From Acephala macrosclerotiorum (lineage: Eukaryota > Ascomycota > Leotiomycetes > Helotiales > Mollisiaceae), in the NCBI GenBank assembly GCA_014904845.1, contig MU119773.1:9863-19972 (forward strand): DNA of 10,110 bases, given 5' to 3'. The notes under the pieces are model-generated. The model ran no database searches, was not told where the DNA came from, and was given only the letters and a program-made list of their open reading frames with translations. The position numbers and the translations under genes are program-made. This document shows, piece after piece, positions 1 to 9,584 of this stretch. Each line of letters opens with the position of its first letter. Within the stretch, counting starts at the first letter, position 1.

Positions 1-69
1 AAAATTAATAAAATTAATAAAATTAATAAAATTAATAAAATTAATAAAATTAATAAAATTAATAAAATT
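1..69. repeat. 9-bp tandem repeat array (AAAATTAAT)n, truncated by window start
   Basis: Seven perfect copies of AAAATTAAT followed by a partial eighth (AAAATT) run from the first base. The copies are identical, which is striking beside the otherwise irregular AT-rich sequence and implies recent expansion by slippage or active homogenisation. The array begins before the window, so its full length is unknown. One frame reads Lys-Ile-Asn repeats, but there is no start codon in the window and stops follow at once downstream, so I do not regard it as coding. Confidence 0.95.
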
Positions 70-783
70 TAATATTGATATTAATATAATATTATTTAAT
101 ATTTTTATTTTAAAATTTTAATTAATAATTATTAATATAAATAATTAAAATTATTATAAAAATAATTTTTAATAATAATTTAATAATCGTATTTTAATAT
201 TAATTTTTTAATATTTTTATACGAATTATTTAATAATATATATTTATATTTTATTAATATTATTAATTTAATTTTAATTTTTTATTAAAAATTAATAAAA
301 TTAAAAAAATTAATTTATAATATTAATTATTATTAGTTTAATAAATAATTTAATAATATTAAATTTTCTTTTTAAATTTTTTTTTAAAAAATATAAATAT
401 ATTTTATATTAAACTCATTTTAAAATAATAATAAATAATATAATAATCGTTTAAATATAATAAAATATTAATATTATTTAATTATTATAAATTAAAAATA
501 AAAATTATTAAATAATATATATTTATATTAATAAAAAAATTGAAATAAAATAATAAAATTAAAAAATAAATAAAAAAAAATTTTAATTTATAATTTATAT
601 TATTTTTATATTTAAATATTTTAAAATTAAATTATTAAAAAAAAAAATAATTTAAACGTTTTAAAATCGAATATAAAAAAATAAAAATGAAAATAAAAAT
701 ATAATTAATTATTTATATTTAATTTTTTTTTTTTTTTAAACATTTTAATATTTTTATATTTAATATTATTATTTATATTATTT

Positions 784-867
784 AAAAATATTTATTCGAA
801 TAAAAAGAATAAAAAACGTAAATAAAATTTTCAATTTTTAATATATATATAAAATAAATTCTTTTTT
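784..867. repeat. Diverged direct repeat, copy A (~84 bp)
   Basis: Aligns with 1330-1415 in the same orientation. Both start AAAAATATTTATTCGAATAA, share ATAAAAAACGTA and AATTTTTAATATA, and end in a T run after TTC. Differences are mostly single-base changes plus small indels; several are C/T or G/A, as expected of RIP-mutated copies. Contains the perfect 14-bp palindrome TTTATTCGAATAAA. Outer limits are fuzzy because the flanks are simple A/T. Probably a remnant of a dispersed or tandem repeat; no family recognised. Confidence 0.75.
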
Positions 868-1329
868 ATATTAATTATAAATTTTAATTATATATAAATT
901 TTTTCGTATATAAAATTAAAAAAATTTACAAAAATTTAAAATAAAACTTTTTTTAATTAATTATAATTATTTTTTTTAAATTTTGAAATAAATTTTATTA
1001 TAATTAAAAATATTTAATTATAATATTTTTTTATTAAATTAAATAATTATTTTTAATAAATTAATTTTTTTTTATTATTTAATTATTAATATTATATTTT
1101 AAAATCGAAATTAAATTAATTTATATAATAATTTTTTTTATTTATTAAATTAAAAAAAAAATAAAATATTTAATAATTTTATAAATTTATATATAATAAT
1201 TATTAAAACGATTTATTATTAATTATTTAAATATTTGAAAAATTTTCGTATTTTATAATATAATATAAAAATATATTAATTTTTTTTAAATTAATTTTTA
1301 TTATTTCGTAATTAATTAAACAATTATTA

Positions 1330-1415
1330 AAAAATATTTATTCGAATAAAAAAAAATAAAAAACGTACGTAAAACTTTTAATTTTTAATATACGTATAAA
1401 ATAATTCGTTTTTTT
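1330..1415. repeat. Diverged direct repeat, copy B (~86 bp)
   Basis: Second copy of the repeat at 784-867, about 546 bp downstream. It keeps extra CpG where copy A has TA (ACGTACGT against ACGTAAAT; TATACGTATA against TATATATATA), so copy B is the less decayed at those sites. The shared TTTATTCGAATAAA palindrome is intact in both. Confidence 0.75.
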
Positions 1416-2040
1416 AAAAATTATATAAAAATCGAAAAATATAATTTTAATATAATTTAATATTATATTTATAATTATAATTAATAATAAATAAATAATT
1501 ATTATACAATTTCGATTTTAAAATAAATTTTATTATAAATAAAAATATAATAAATTAATAAATATTTAATATATATATTATAATAATTATAATTATAAAA
1601 AGAAATAATTTAAAAACATTAAATAAATATATTTTTTTTAAAATTTATAAAAATTAAATTAAATAAAAATATAAAAATAATTATATTATTATTTATAAAT
1701 TATAATAATAAATAATTAAAAATAAAAAAATTTAAATTATTAATATTAAAAACGAATATTATATAATTTTAAAAAAAAGTTAAAATATTAATTTAATATA
1801 AATAAATAATTTTTTTTTATTAAAATTAATATTTAATATATAATAATTAAAAAATAATAATATATAATTTTTTAATTATTTTTATTATTATATATTAAAA
1901 ATTTTTTTTATTAATCGTTTTATTAAAAAATATATATATTAATAATATTATTAATAAATTAATAATCGCACTTTATTCAATTAATAAATTTTTATCGTTT
2001 TATAAATTATATAAATAAATAAAAATAAAAAATAAAAATA

Positions 2041-2400
2041 TTAATATTATTTAAAATTTACTCGTAAAATCGATCGATTGAAATAAAATTTACGTATATA
2101 AAATTTATAAACTTTATATGCGAGTAATTGCAAATACTTATAATTAATTATAAGTAATTATAATTTAATTAAAGTATTTAAAAACTAAGTAATTCAATTA
2201 ATTAAATGTAATTATATAAATGTCGTTTATAATTGTTTATAATCGCTCGAAAATTAAAAATTTTAATATTTTTATTAGTTCGAATTTATTTATTAATCGA
2301 TTATTATTAAACGCTAAAAATTTAAATATATAATTATTATATAATGTACATTATTAATAAGTCGCCAATATTATTAATAAATAATCAATAATTAAAATAT
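2041..2400. other. Relatively G+C-richer, palindrome-dense island
   Basis: About 49 of 360 bases are G or C (roughly 14%), against low single digits on either side, and many are outside CpG (for example CAAATACTT, GTCGCCAAT). No open frame survives. Short symmetric elements crowd here: AATCGATCGATT at 2068-2079, an imperfect stem 2090-2102 with 2113-2127, TTACTCG/CGAGTAA at 2058-2064 and 2121-2127, a 22-bp palindrome at 2135-2156, AAATACTT/AAGTATTT at 2132-2139 and 2172-2179, and a 14-bp palindrome at 2341-2354. The motif AGTAATT occurs three times (2123, 2153, 2188). It may be a less-mutated unique segment, a transposon remnant or a protein-binding region; I cannot tell which. Confidence 0.6.
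2135..2156. repeat. Perfect 22-bp palindrome
   Basis: The sequence from TACTTATAATT to its exact reverse complement AATTATAAGTA has no spacer. It lies between AAATACTT (2132) and AAGTATTT (2172), giving an alternative longer-range pairing for the left arm. It sits within the G+C-richer island. Function unknown. Confidence 0.85.
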
Positions 2401-3189
2401 TTTTTAAATATTAATTATATTTTATATTAATAATATTTCAAATAATAATAAATTTAATTATTTATTATTTAATAATAATATAATTTTTTTTTTAAAATTA
2501 ATTTCAATTTTTTAAATATAAATTATAAAAATTTAATATTAATTTTATATATTTAAATTATTTAAAATATTTTTAAATTTATTAATCAATTTATTTATAT
2601 TTTATAATCAAAATATTAAAAAAATTCAAATTTAATATTTATAATAATAAAAAAGTTTATTATATTTAAATTATTACGTTTATATTATTTTTAAAAAAAT
2701 ATAATAAAAAAATTATAAAATATAAAAAAAAAATTAATAAAAAAATAAAATAATAATAAAAGTATAAATTTAAAATAATTATAATTATTAAATATATTAT
2801 ATATTTTAAAATAATTATTTTTTATATTACGTATTAAATATTATATAAAGAATTAAATTTTTAAATGAATTTTTAATATGAAATTAAATAATTAAAATTT
2901 TAATATTTTTATTAAAATAAAAAAATTATTAATTTAATTTAATATTTAAAAAATTTAAATTATATAATTATAAATTAATTTTTATATTATAATTTAAATT
3001 TTTTAAATTTTATTAATTATAATAAAAAGATTTTTTAATCAAATATATAATTTATTATTTTTATATATAAATTAATTATTTCAAATATATTTTTAAAATA
3101 TATTTTTTATATTAAAAAAAAATTCATTTATTAATTTATAAACGAATTAATTAACGAATAAAATTTTTTTCATTTTTATTTAATATATA

Positions 3190-3213
3190 TTTTATAAAAA
3201 CGTTTTTATAAAA
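3190..3213. repeat. Perfect 24-bp palindrome centred on ACGT
   Basis: TTTTATAAAAAC is followed directly by its reverse complement. The centre is ACGT, with the only C and G of the element in the surviving CpG. Could extrude as a cruciform in supercoiled AT-rich DNA, but may also arise by chance in this composition. Confidence 0.8.
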
Positions 3214-4046
3214 AATTATAAAATTTTCAATTTTAATAATTTATTTAATTTGTTTTTATTTTAAATTTTTAATTTAAACGTTTTATAAATATTTTTAATA
3301 AAATTTTAATTAATATTAAAATTTCTTTTTTAAAGTTTTCGTTTAATATTTAATTATTATAATTAAATAATTAAATTATTTTATTTTATATATAATTTTA
3401 AAAAAAAACTTTTTAAATTTTTTTTTTAAAATTATATAATTATTTTAATATTTAAATACTTTAATATTTAAAATAAAAACGTATTTAAAATTTTTTATAA
3501 TTATTATTTTTATTAAATATAATTATATTTTATTAATTTATATAATAACAAATTAATAAAATTAATTAAAATTTAAATTTATTTATAAATTTTATATAAT
3601 TTAAATTAATTAATAAATAAAAATTATAAAATCGTTAAATTTTAATAAATTAATTAAATAAATATAATTTAAAATAATAATTTAAAAATAAAAAAACTCG
3701 ATTATATATAAATAATAAAAATTACATATATAATACGTAAATATAAAAAGTTTTTTATAATATATATATATTATAATTTAAAAATTATTTATATAATAAA
3801 ATTTTTTAATATATAATTTAATTTTATATTTATTTTTTTTAATTAATTTTTATTATAAAAACGTAATTTGAAATATTAAATTATATAATAAAATAATATA
3901 TATTTTATATAAAATATTAAATATTTTTTTTTTAAATAAAAAAAACAAATATAATAAAATATATTATTATTAAATTAATTTATATAAAATTAATTTTATA
4001 ATTCATATTTATTATATTTTATTTACGTAAATTATATTTGAATTTT

Positions 4047-4063
4047 ATTTGTTTTTTTAATAA
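4047..4063. repeat. 17-bp inverted repeat, left arm
   Basis: ATTTGTTTTTTTAATAA, perfectly complementary in reverse to 4151-4167. It contains a non-CpG G that matches a C in the other arm. The similarity does not extend beyond 17 bp on either side. Confidence 0.7.
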
Positions 4064-4150
4064 TTTCTTTTTTAATATTTATTTTAAAATTAAATTTATA
4101 TTATTTTTTATATATTTTTTTTTTTGTTTAATTAATTTTATAAAATTGTT

Positions 4151-4167
4151 TTATTAAAAAAACAAAT
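4151..4167. repeat. 17-bp inverted repeat, right arm
   Basis: TTATTAAAAAAACAAAT, partner of 4047-4063 across an 87-bp spacer. Could be the ends of a tiny degraded element or coincidence in low-complexity sequence; no target-site duplication is evident. Confidence 0.7.
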
Positions 4168-4235
4168 TAAATAAATATTCATATATTAAATTTGAAATTT
4201 TATATTAATATTATTAAAATTATATTTAAAATTAT

Positions 4236-4308
4236 ATATTATTAATAATTTTTATTTTATTGTTTTAAAATTTAATATATTATTAATAGTTTTTATTTTA
4301 TTTTTTAA
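4236..4308. repeat. Two-copy tandem duplication with 41-bp period
   Basis: Copy 1 (4236-4268) and copy 2 (4277-4308) share ATATTATTAATA(A/G) followed by TTTTTATTTTATT and a TTTTAA end. They differ by one A/G transition and one missing base. The A/G difference is at an ApG site, equivalent to CpT on the other strand, in line with the mutation pattern elsewhere. Remnant of an old local duplication. Confidence 0.7.
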
Positions 4309-4338
4309 TTATTTTTTTATTATTCATTTTTTTATATC

Positions 4339-4730
4339 AATTATATTATTATATAAAATTTAATAAAATATTTTTAAAATATTTTTAAATTTTAAATAAA
4401 AATTTAAATTAATTTATTATTTTTAAATAATATTTTTTATTTATTTTAAAAATAATTTATATTATATAAATAATATATAATTTAAAAAAAATTAATTAAA
4501 ATTAAATAATTATTAAAATATTTAAATATAATTTTATTTTTAATTAATAATAAAAAATTTTAAAATTTAAATATTTTATAAAAAATTTATTTATTATTTT
4601 TTATATTAAATTTAATTATTAAATTTTTAAAATATATTTATAATATTTTAATTATAATTTTTTTTTTATTTTTTTTTATTTTTTTTTAATATTTTTTTTA
4701 TAAATAAAAATTATTTATATTTTTTAATAT
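4339..4730. other. 392-bp stretch without any G or C
   Basis: Between the C at 4338 and the G at 4731 every base is A or T. It is not a simple tandem repeat: A and T are mixed irregularly, with T runs near the right end (around 4659-4700). It holds no gene. Such DNA is expected to melt easily, exclude nucleosomes and be bound by AT-hook proteins; these are general properties, not shown here. Confidence 0.95.
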
Positions 4731-6611
4731 GATAATTTAAATTAAATTATTGTTAAATATTAAAATATTTTATTATAATTTTTATATATTTATATTAAAT
4801 TTATTTATAAAAAAATACTAAATAAAAAATTAATATTTTATTTTAATTATTAAATAATTTAATTAAAAATTTAATATAATTAATTTTATTTTTATCGATT
4901 TTAAATTTATTAAATAATAAATTTTAAAAATTATTTTTTAATTTTCAATGTAAAATTATTATTAAATATTTTTATAAAACGAAAATTTTATAATATAAAA
5001 AAAAATTATTATAATTTAAAAAATCGTATAAAATTATTAGTTTTTTATAAATTATAATAAAATTTTTTTTTTAATATTAAAATATTAAAATTAAATTAAA
5101 TTTTAATAATAATTTAATAAATTTTAAATAATAATTAATATAAAATATAAAAAATTAAAAACTTTTTATTAATTTTTTAAATTATAATAAATTCTTTTTG
5201 TATAATTAAAAATTTAATTAAATTTTATTTTTACAAAACGAAATATTTTATATAATAAAATAAAATTAAAATACTTTATACGAATTAAATTACAAATTTA
5301 TTTACTCGTTAATATATTTATATTTATTTATATTAAATTTCTTTTTTATAAAATATAAAAATTATATATTATTAAATTTTATATATTGTTATATTAAATA
5401 AAAAACGTAAATTATAAATAATTATAATATTATAATTAATTAATACGAAATTTAAAAATTTAAAAAAAATATTAAAAAAAAAATATTTAAATTTTATTAT
5501 TATTTTTATTTTTTATATTATTTTTTATTATTTTTTTTTTTAAAAATATTTTATTTAAATTATATATTTTATAATTATATTTAATAATTATAAATTAAAT
5601 TTTAATATTAAAAACGAAATAATAAAATTTATAACGTATAAAATTTTTTTTTTTTTCGTATTTCGATTTTTTAATTCGATTATTAAATTATTATTTAAAT
5701 TTATTATAAAATTAATATTATTTATAAAATATATAAATTTTTTATAAAAAAAATTAAATATATAATTTAAAATTATTTTTAAAAAAAATATAATAATAAA
5801 AAAAAAATTATAATAATTTAAATATAAAAATTATATTTATTTTAAAAATAATAATAAAAAATAATACGAATATAAAAATATATTATTTTTATAAAAAAAT
5901 AATAATTATATAAATAAAATTTAATTTATAATAATTATAATAAATTATAATATTAATAATTATATTAATAATTATAATTATAATTTCGTTTTTTAATAAA
6001 AACAAAATATTTAATTATATTAAATTTATAATTAAAAATTTTAAAAATATTATAATTTAAAAAAAATTCGAAAAATATAAATTTAATTAAATTAATAAAA
6101 AAAACGTTAATATAAATTTAATTATTAATAATAAATAATAAAAAAAATATTATTATTATTTAAATAATAAAATAAATTATTAAAATTATAAAAAATCGTT
6201 ATAAATAAACATTATTAATTTACGAAATAAAATAAAATAAAAAAACAATAAAAATTAATTTAATTTAAATTAAATTAAAAAAGAATTTATAAATTTTTTT
6301 ATATTTTATATTAAAAATAATATTTTTAAATTAATATATTTAAATCGTAAAATTCGTTTTATTTTAAAAAACGACAATTATATAAATATATTAAAAATTA
6401 ATTATATAATTTAAATTAAAAAAAAACGTAAAATATATTATTAAAAAATATATAAAAAAAAAAAATTATAAAAATTTATAAATATAAATTTAAAATTTAA
6501 TAATATTTTTTTATTTTTTAAAAAAAAAAAATATTAAAAAAAATATTAAATTTTTTAATAAATAAAAAAAACAAATTAAAATTTTATTTAAATTATTAAA
6601 AATATTATTTT

Positions 6612-6820
6612 TGTGAATACAATATTAATTTAATAGTCACGTGCGGTACTAGGCTAGATCGGGACTAGCGCCGCTTGCGCTAGAATTAAAATTATATTTT
6701 TTAATTTTTGCGCGTTTATTAGATTTACAATTTATAATCAATCAATGAATTATTTAATTTATTTGTTTATTTCGTTTTTAATTTATTATTAATAATAAGT
6801 ATTTCTAATAATATTAATAT
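6612..6820 (+). repeat. Terminal inverted repeat, left arm (209 bp)
   Basis: Starts TGTGAATACAATATT, includes the G+C core 6636-6683, then AT-rich sequence ending near CTAATAATATTAATAT. Compared with the right arm it carries A or T at 16 of the 19 transition differences, so it is the more mutated copy. It has four extra bases (TTTGTTTATTTCG against TTTATTTCG). One difference is a transversion (C here, A in the right arm, within GATTTA(C/A)AA). Confidence 0.9.
6636..6683 (+). other. Unmutated 48-bp G+C core of the left arm
   Basis: 30 of 48 bases are G or C, in sequence otherwise about 95% A+T. It opens with GTCACGTG (6636-6643), an E-box CACGTG, and ends with a hairpin: stem CTAGCGC (6665-6671), loop CGCTT, stem GCGCTAG (6677-6683). 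CTAG occurs four times. It has many CpA, CpT and CpC sites on both strands that are intact, and differs from the right-arm core at one base only (CTAG against CCAG). I find no tRNA-like A or B box consensus and no known promoter element beyond the E-box. It may be a protein-binding site or a G+C segment too short to attract mutation. Confidence 0.85.
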
Positions 6821-7650
6821 TAATTAATAATTGTTTAATTAATTACAAAATAATTAAATTTCTATTTAAAAGAGATTAATTTATAAAAAAAAATGAATTT
6901 TTTAAATAATTTGTTTTTTGTAAAAAAATATTTAAAATAATTAATATATTTTTAAAAAAATGAAAATTTATAAAAACTTTTTTATAAAAACGCATTAAAA
7001 ATATTAAAATTATTAAAAACTTAAAAAAAATAATATAAAAATAATTTTAAATTTGTATTTATTTTTTAAATTTGCGTTTATTACGTAAAATAATAACGTT
7101 TACAAAAAACGTATAAAAAAACGTAAAAACGATTTTAAATTTGTATTAATTTATTTGAATTTACATTAAAAACGAATTTTTAAAATTTTTTTTATATTTT
7201 TATTCGTTATTTAATTAAAAGTATATAAATATTAATAATAATATTTATTTGTATTCAAATTAAAATTTTTAATTTTTTTATTATTTATTATATAATTATT
7301 TTTTAAAATAAAAAATTTATTTAAAATTAAATTTTTTTAAAATAAAAATAAATAAAAAAAAAAATTTAATTTTATAAATAATAAAAATTTCAATAAAATA
7401 ATATTAAATAAATATATTTTTTATTATTTTAAAATATATAAAAAAAAAAAATATTTTAATTACAATTTATAAAAATATTTTTAAAAAAACTTTAAAAATT
7501 ATTTATAAAAATTTTTATATTTAATATACAAAGATTTTATACGTTGTTTATAAGACTTTTTACGTATTTATAAAATTTAAATATTGAAAAATAAAAAGTT
7601 TATTATTAATAATTTAAAAAAAGTTTTATAAATAAATACAAATAAAAATT

Positions 7651-7699
7651 ATTGATTAATTAAAAAATAAATTTTTTTTTTTCGATAAAATTAATCAAT
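7651..7699. repeat. 11-bp-stem inverted repeat
   Basis: ATTGATTAATT (7651-7661) pairs exactly with AATTAATCAAT (7689-7699) across a 27-base spacer containing a T run and TCGA. ATTGATTAATTA recurs at 8886-8897, so the motif may be an internal repeat. Not interpreted as a terminator, since no gene is near. Confidence 0.6.
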
Positions 7700-8499
7700 T
7701 TAATTAATAAATTAAAATGTTTTTAATATTAATATTTAATAATTAAAATATAATTATTTTTACGATTTTAATTATTAGTACAAATTTCTTTATTATAAAT
7801 ACGATTATTTTTACGATTATTTTTTATATTTTTTTTATTACAATTTTTTTTACAAATATAAATTTGTTTAATATAATATAAAATATTTAATTTATTTACT
7901 AATAATTTTTTTAATAATAATCGAATTAATATAATAATTTATAAATTTAATAAAAATTTATATTGATAATAAAAAATATAATAAAAAATTATACGATATT
8001 TTTAATTGCAAATTATTAATTTTTTATAATTTTTATAATTATTATAATAAAATCGAATTATTTCAAAATTAATACGATAAAATATTTTTTATTAATTTTA
8101 TCAAACGTATAAATACGTTTTATTTTAATAAATTTTTAAAAAAAAATTTCAATTTTATTATATTAATAATAATAATAATATTTTATTTCAAAATTAAAAA
8201 AAATTATTAATTATATATATTTTTATAAAAAAAAAAATTTTTAATAAAAATTATTAAAATTAATTTAATAAAAATTAAATTAAAATACTTATAAATATTT
8301 TTCGATTAATTTTAAAAGATTTAATTAAATTTATTATTAAAATATTAAACGAAATATAATTTGCGAAATTCAATTATTAACGTTTATTAAAATATTAAAA
8401 AATATAATTTTGTTTTTTATAAATTTATTAATATTTTTAAAAGCGTTTATATTAAATTACAATTAATAGTAAATATTACGATATAATTACGTGAAATAT

Positions 8500-8525
8500 A
8501 AAAATATAATTTAAATTATATTTTT
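8500..8525. repeat. Perfect 26-bp A/T palindrome
   Basis: A continuous symmetric sequence centred on TTTAAA at 8510-8515, with no G or C. The longest uninterrupted palindrome I found. May be incidental to the composition. Confidence 0.8.
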
Positions 8526-9584
8526 TTAAATTAAAAAAAAAACGAATTCGATTAAAATTAAATTAATTATATTTATAAAAAACAAAACAAAAAACGCAAT
8601 TAAAAACAAAATTAAAAATATTAAAATCGAGAAAATTTTCAAAATAAATATCGTAAAAATTATAAATTTTAAAAAAAATTATATTAAAAAAAATATTATA
8701 TTTATAGTAAATCGAAATATTAATTTATAAAATATATAATAAAAAAACAATAATAAATATATATAAAATTTCAATAGTAAATTCAATATATAATAAATTG
8801 AAATATTATAATAATTTATTATTAAAAATTTTTTATTAAAATCGAAAAAATAAAAAATTTATTAAAAAATAATTAAATAATAAAAATTGATTAATTACTA
8901 ATAAATATAAAAATAAAAAACGAGAATAAAAATTATTTTATCGAATTTAAAAAAATCGATAATACGCAAATAATAATTATTTTAAATAATTAATTTATTC
9001 GTTATATTATTATAAAAAAAAATATTTAATATTTTATTATTATAATTCGAATTATTTAAATTGAATTAATATTTATTTTTTATTTTCGAAAATTAATATT
9101 TTTTAAAAAATTTTCAAAAAATTATATTAAATAATAAAATCGTCGAAATATTAATTATTAATTAATTGCAATTTATAATACTACGAAAATTTAATATTAA
9201 TATTTAATTGAATATATTTACGATTAAAGTTTATAAAATTCGTTTTAGTAAAAATATTATTTTATTATAAAGAATTATTTGAATTAATATTTTATTAAAT
9301 ATTATTATTTTTTATATTATTTTTATAAAATTTTTTTTTTATTTGAAATTTAAAATATAAATACTATAAATATAAAATTCGATAATTTAAAAAAATTCTT
9401 AATTCAAAAAAATAAAATTATTTATAAATATTATTATATTAATCAAAAAAAAAATTAATTTAAAATTATTTTATTAATATAAAATTATATTAATTATATA
9501 AACGTTTTGATTATTTATTAATACGACGTTTTATAAAAGTTTTTTAATAAATTGATTATAATATAAATATTAAATATATTTAAT

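Larger units (their letters stand above)
70..2040. other. Gene-free AT-rich stretch with RIP-like base composition
   Basis: No ORF, RNA gene or regulatory signal can be supported here. All frames are closed by TAA/TAG/TGA at short intervals. In positions 1-1020 the + strand has 16 C residues: 8 in CpG, 4 in CpT, 4 in CpA. At this composition CpG should be only a small fraction of C contexts. The excess of surviving CpG with near-total loss of CpA and CpT matches saturated RIP in filamentous ascomycetes, as family knowledge. That this is RIP rather than another AT bias is inference. The only internal structure I see is the direct repeat pair listed separately. Confidence 0.75.
2401..6611. other. 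Gene-free AT-rich desert between the island and the inverted-repeat element
   Basis: Over 4 kb with no supportable coding region on either strand. G and C are scattered singly, mostly as CpG. The only structure I can point to is the 24-bp palindrome at 3190-3213, the inverted repeat 4047-4063 with 4151-4167, the duplication at 4236-4308, the pure A/T stretch 4339-4730, and long A or T runs. I see no promoter, terminator or origin that can be separated from the composition. Confidence 0.7.
6821..9584. other. Element interior: 2.76 kb without surviving genes
   Basis: All frames are closed by stops on both strands. If the element once encoded a transposase, C-to-T and G-to-A changes have removed it beyond recognition by eye. 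Small structures seen: direct repeat ATTTTAAATTTGTATT (7044-7059, 7132-7147); direct repeat ATTATTTTTACGATT (7753-7767, 7804-7818); stem-loop 7651-7699; small hairpin AAACGTA/TACGTTT at 8103-8120; 26-bp palindrome 8500-8525. CpG is noticeably more frequent from about 7060 to 9260 than in the 4-kb desert to the left, which would fit an originally G+C-richer, perhaps coding, sequence. That last point is inference. Confidence 0.6.

Noticed and set aside
1..63. Lys-Ile-Asn repeat frame across the 9-bp array
   Set aside because: No start codon in view and stops directly after the array; explained by the repeat unit.
6636..6643. Budding-yeast-type point centromere (CDEI match)
   Set aside because: The E-box is followed by G+C-rich sequence rather than an AT-rich CDEII, and no CDEIII-like motif is seen.
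6636..6683. tRNA gene or tRNA-derived SINE head in the G+C core
   Set aside because: No cloverleaf can be drawn and neither an A box nor a GGTTCGANNCC-type B box is present.
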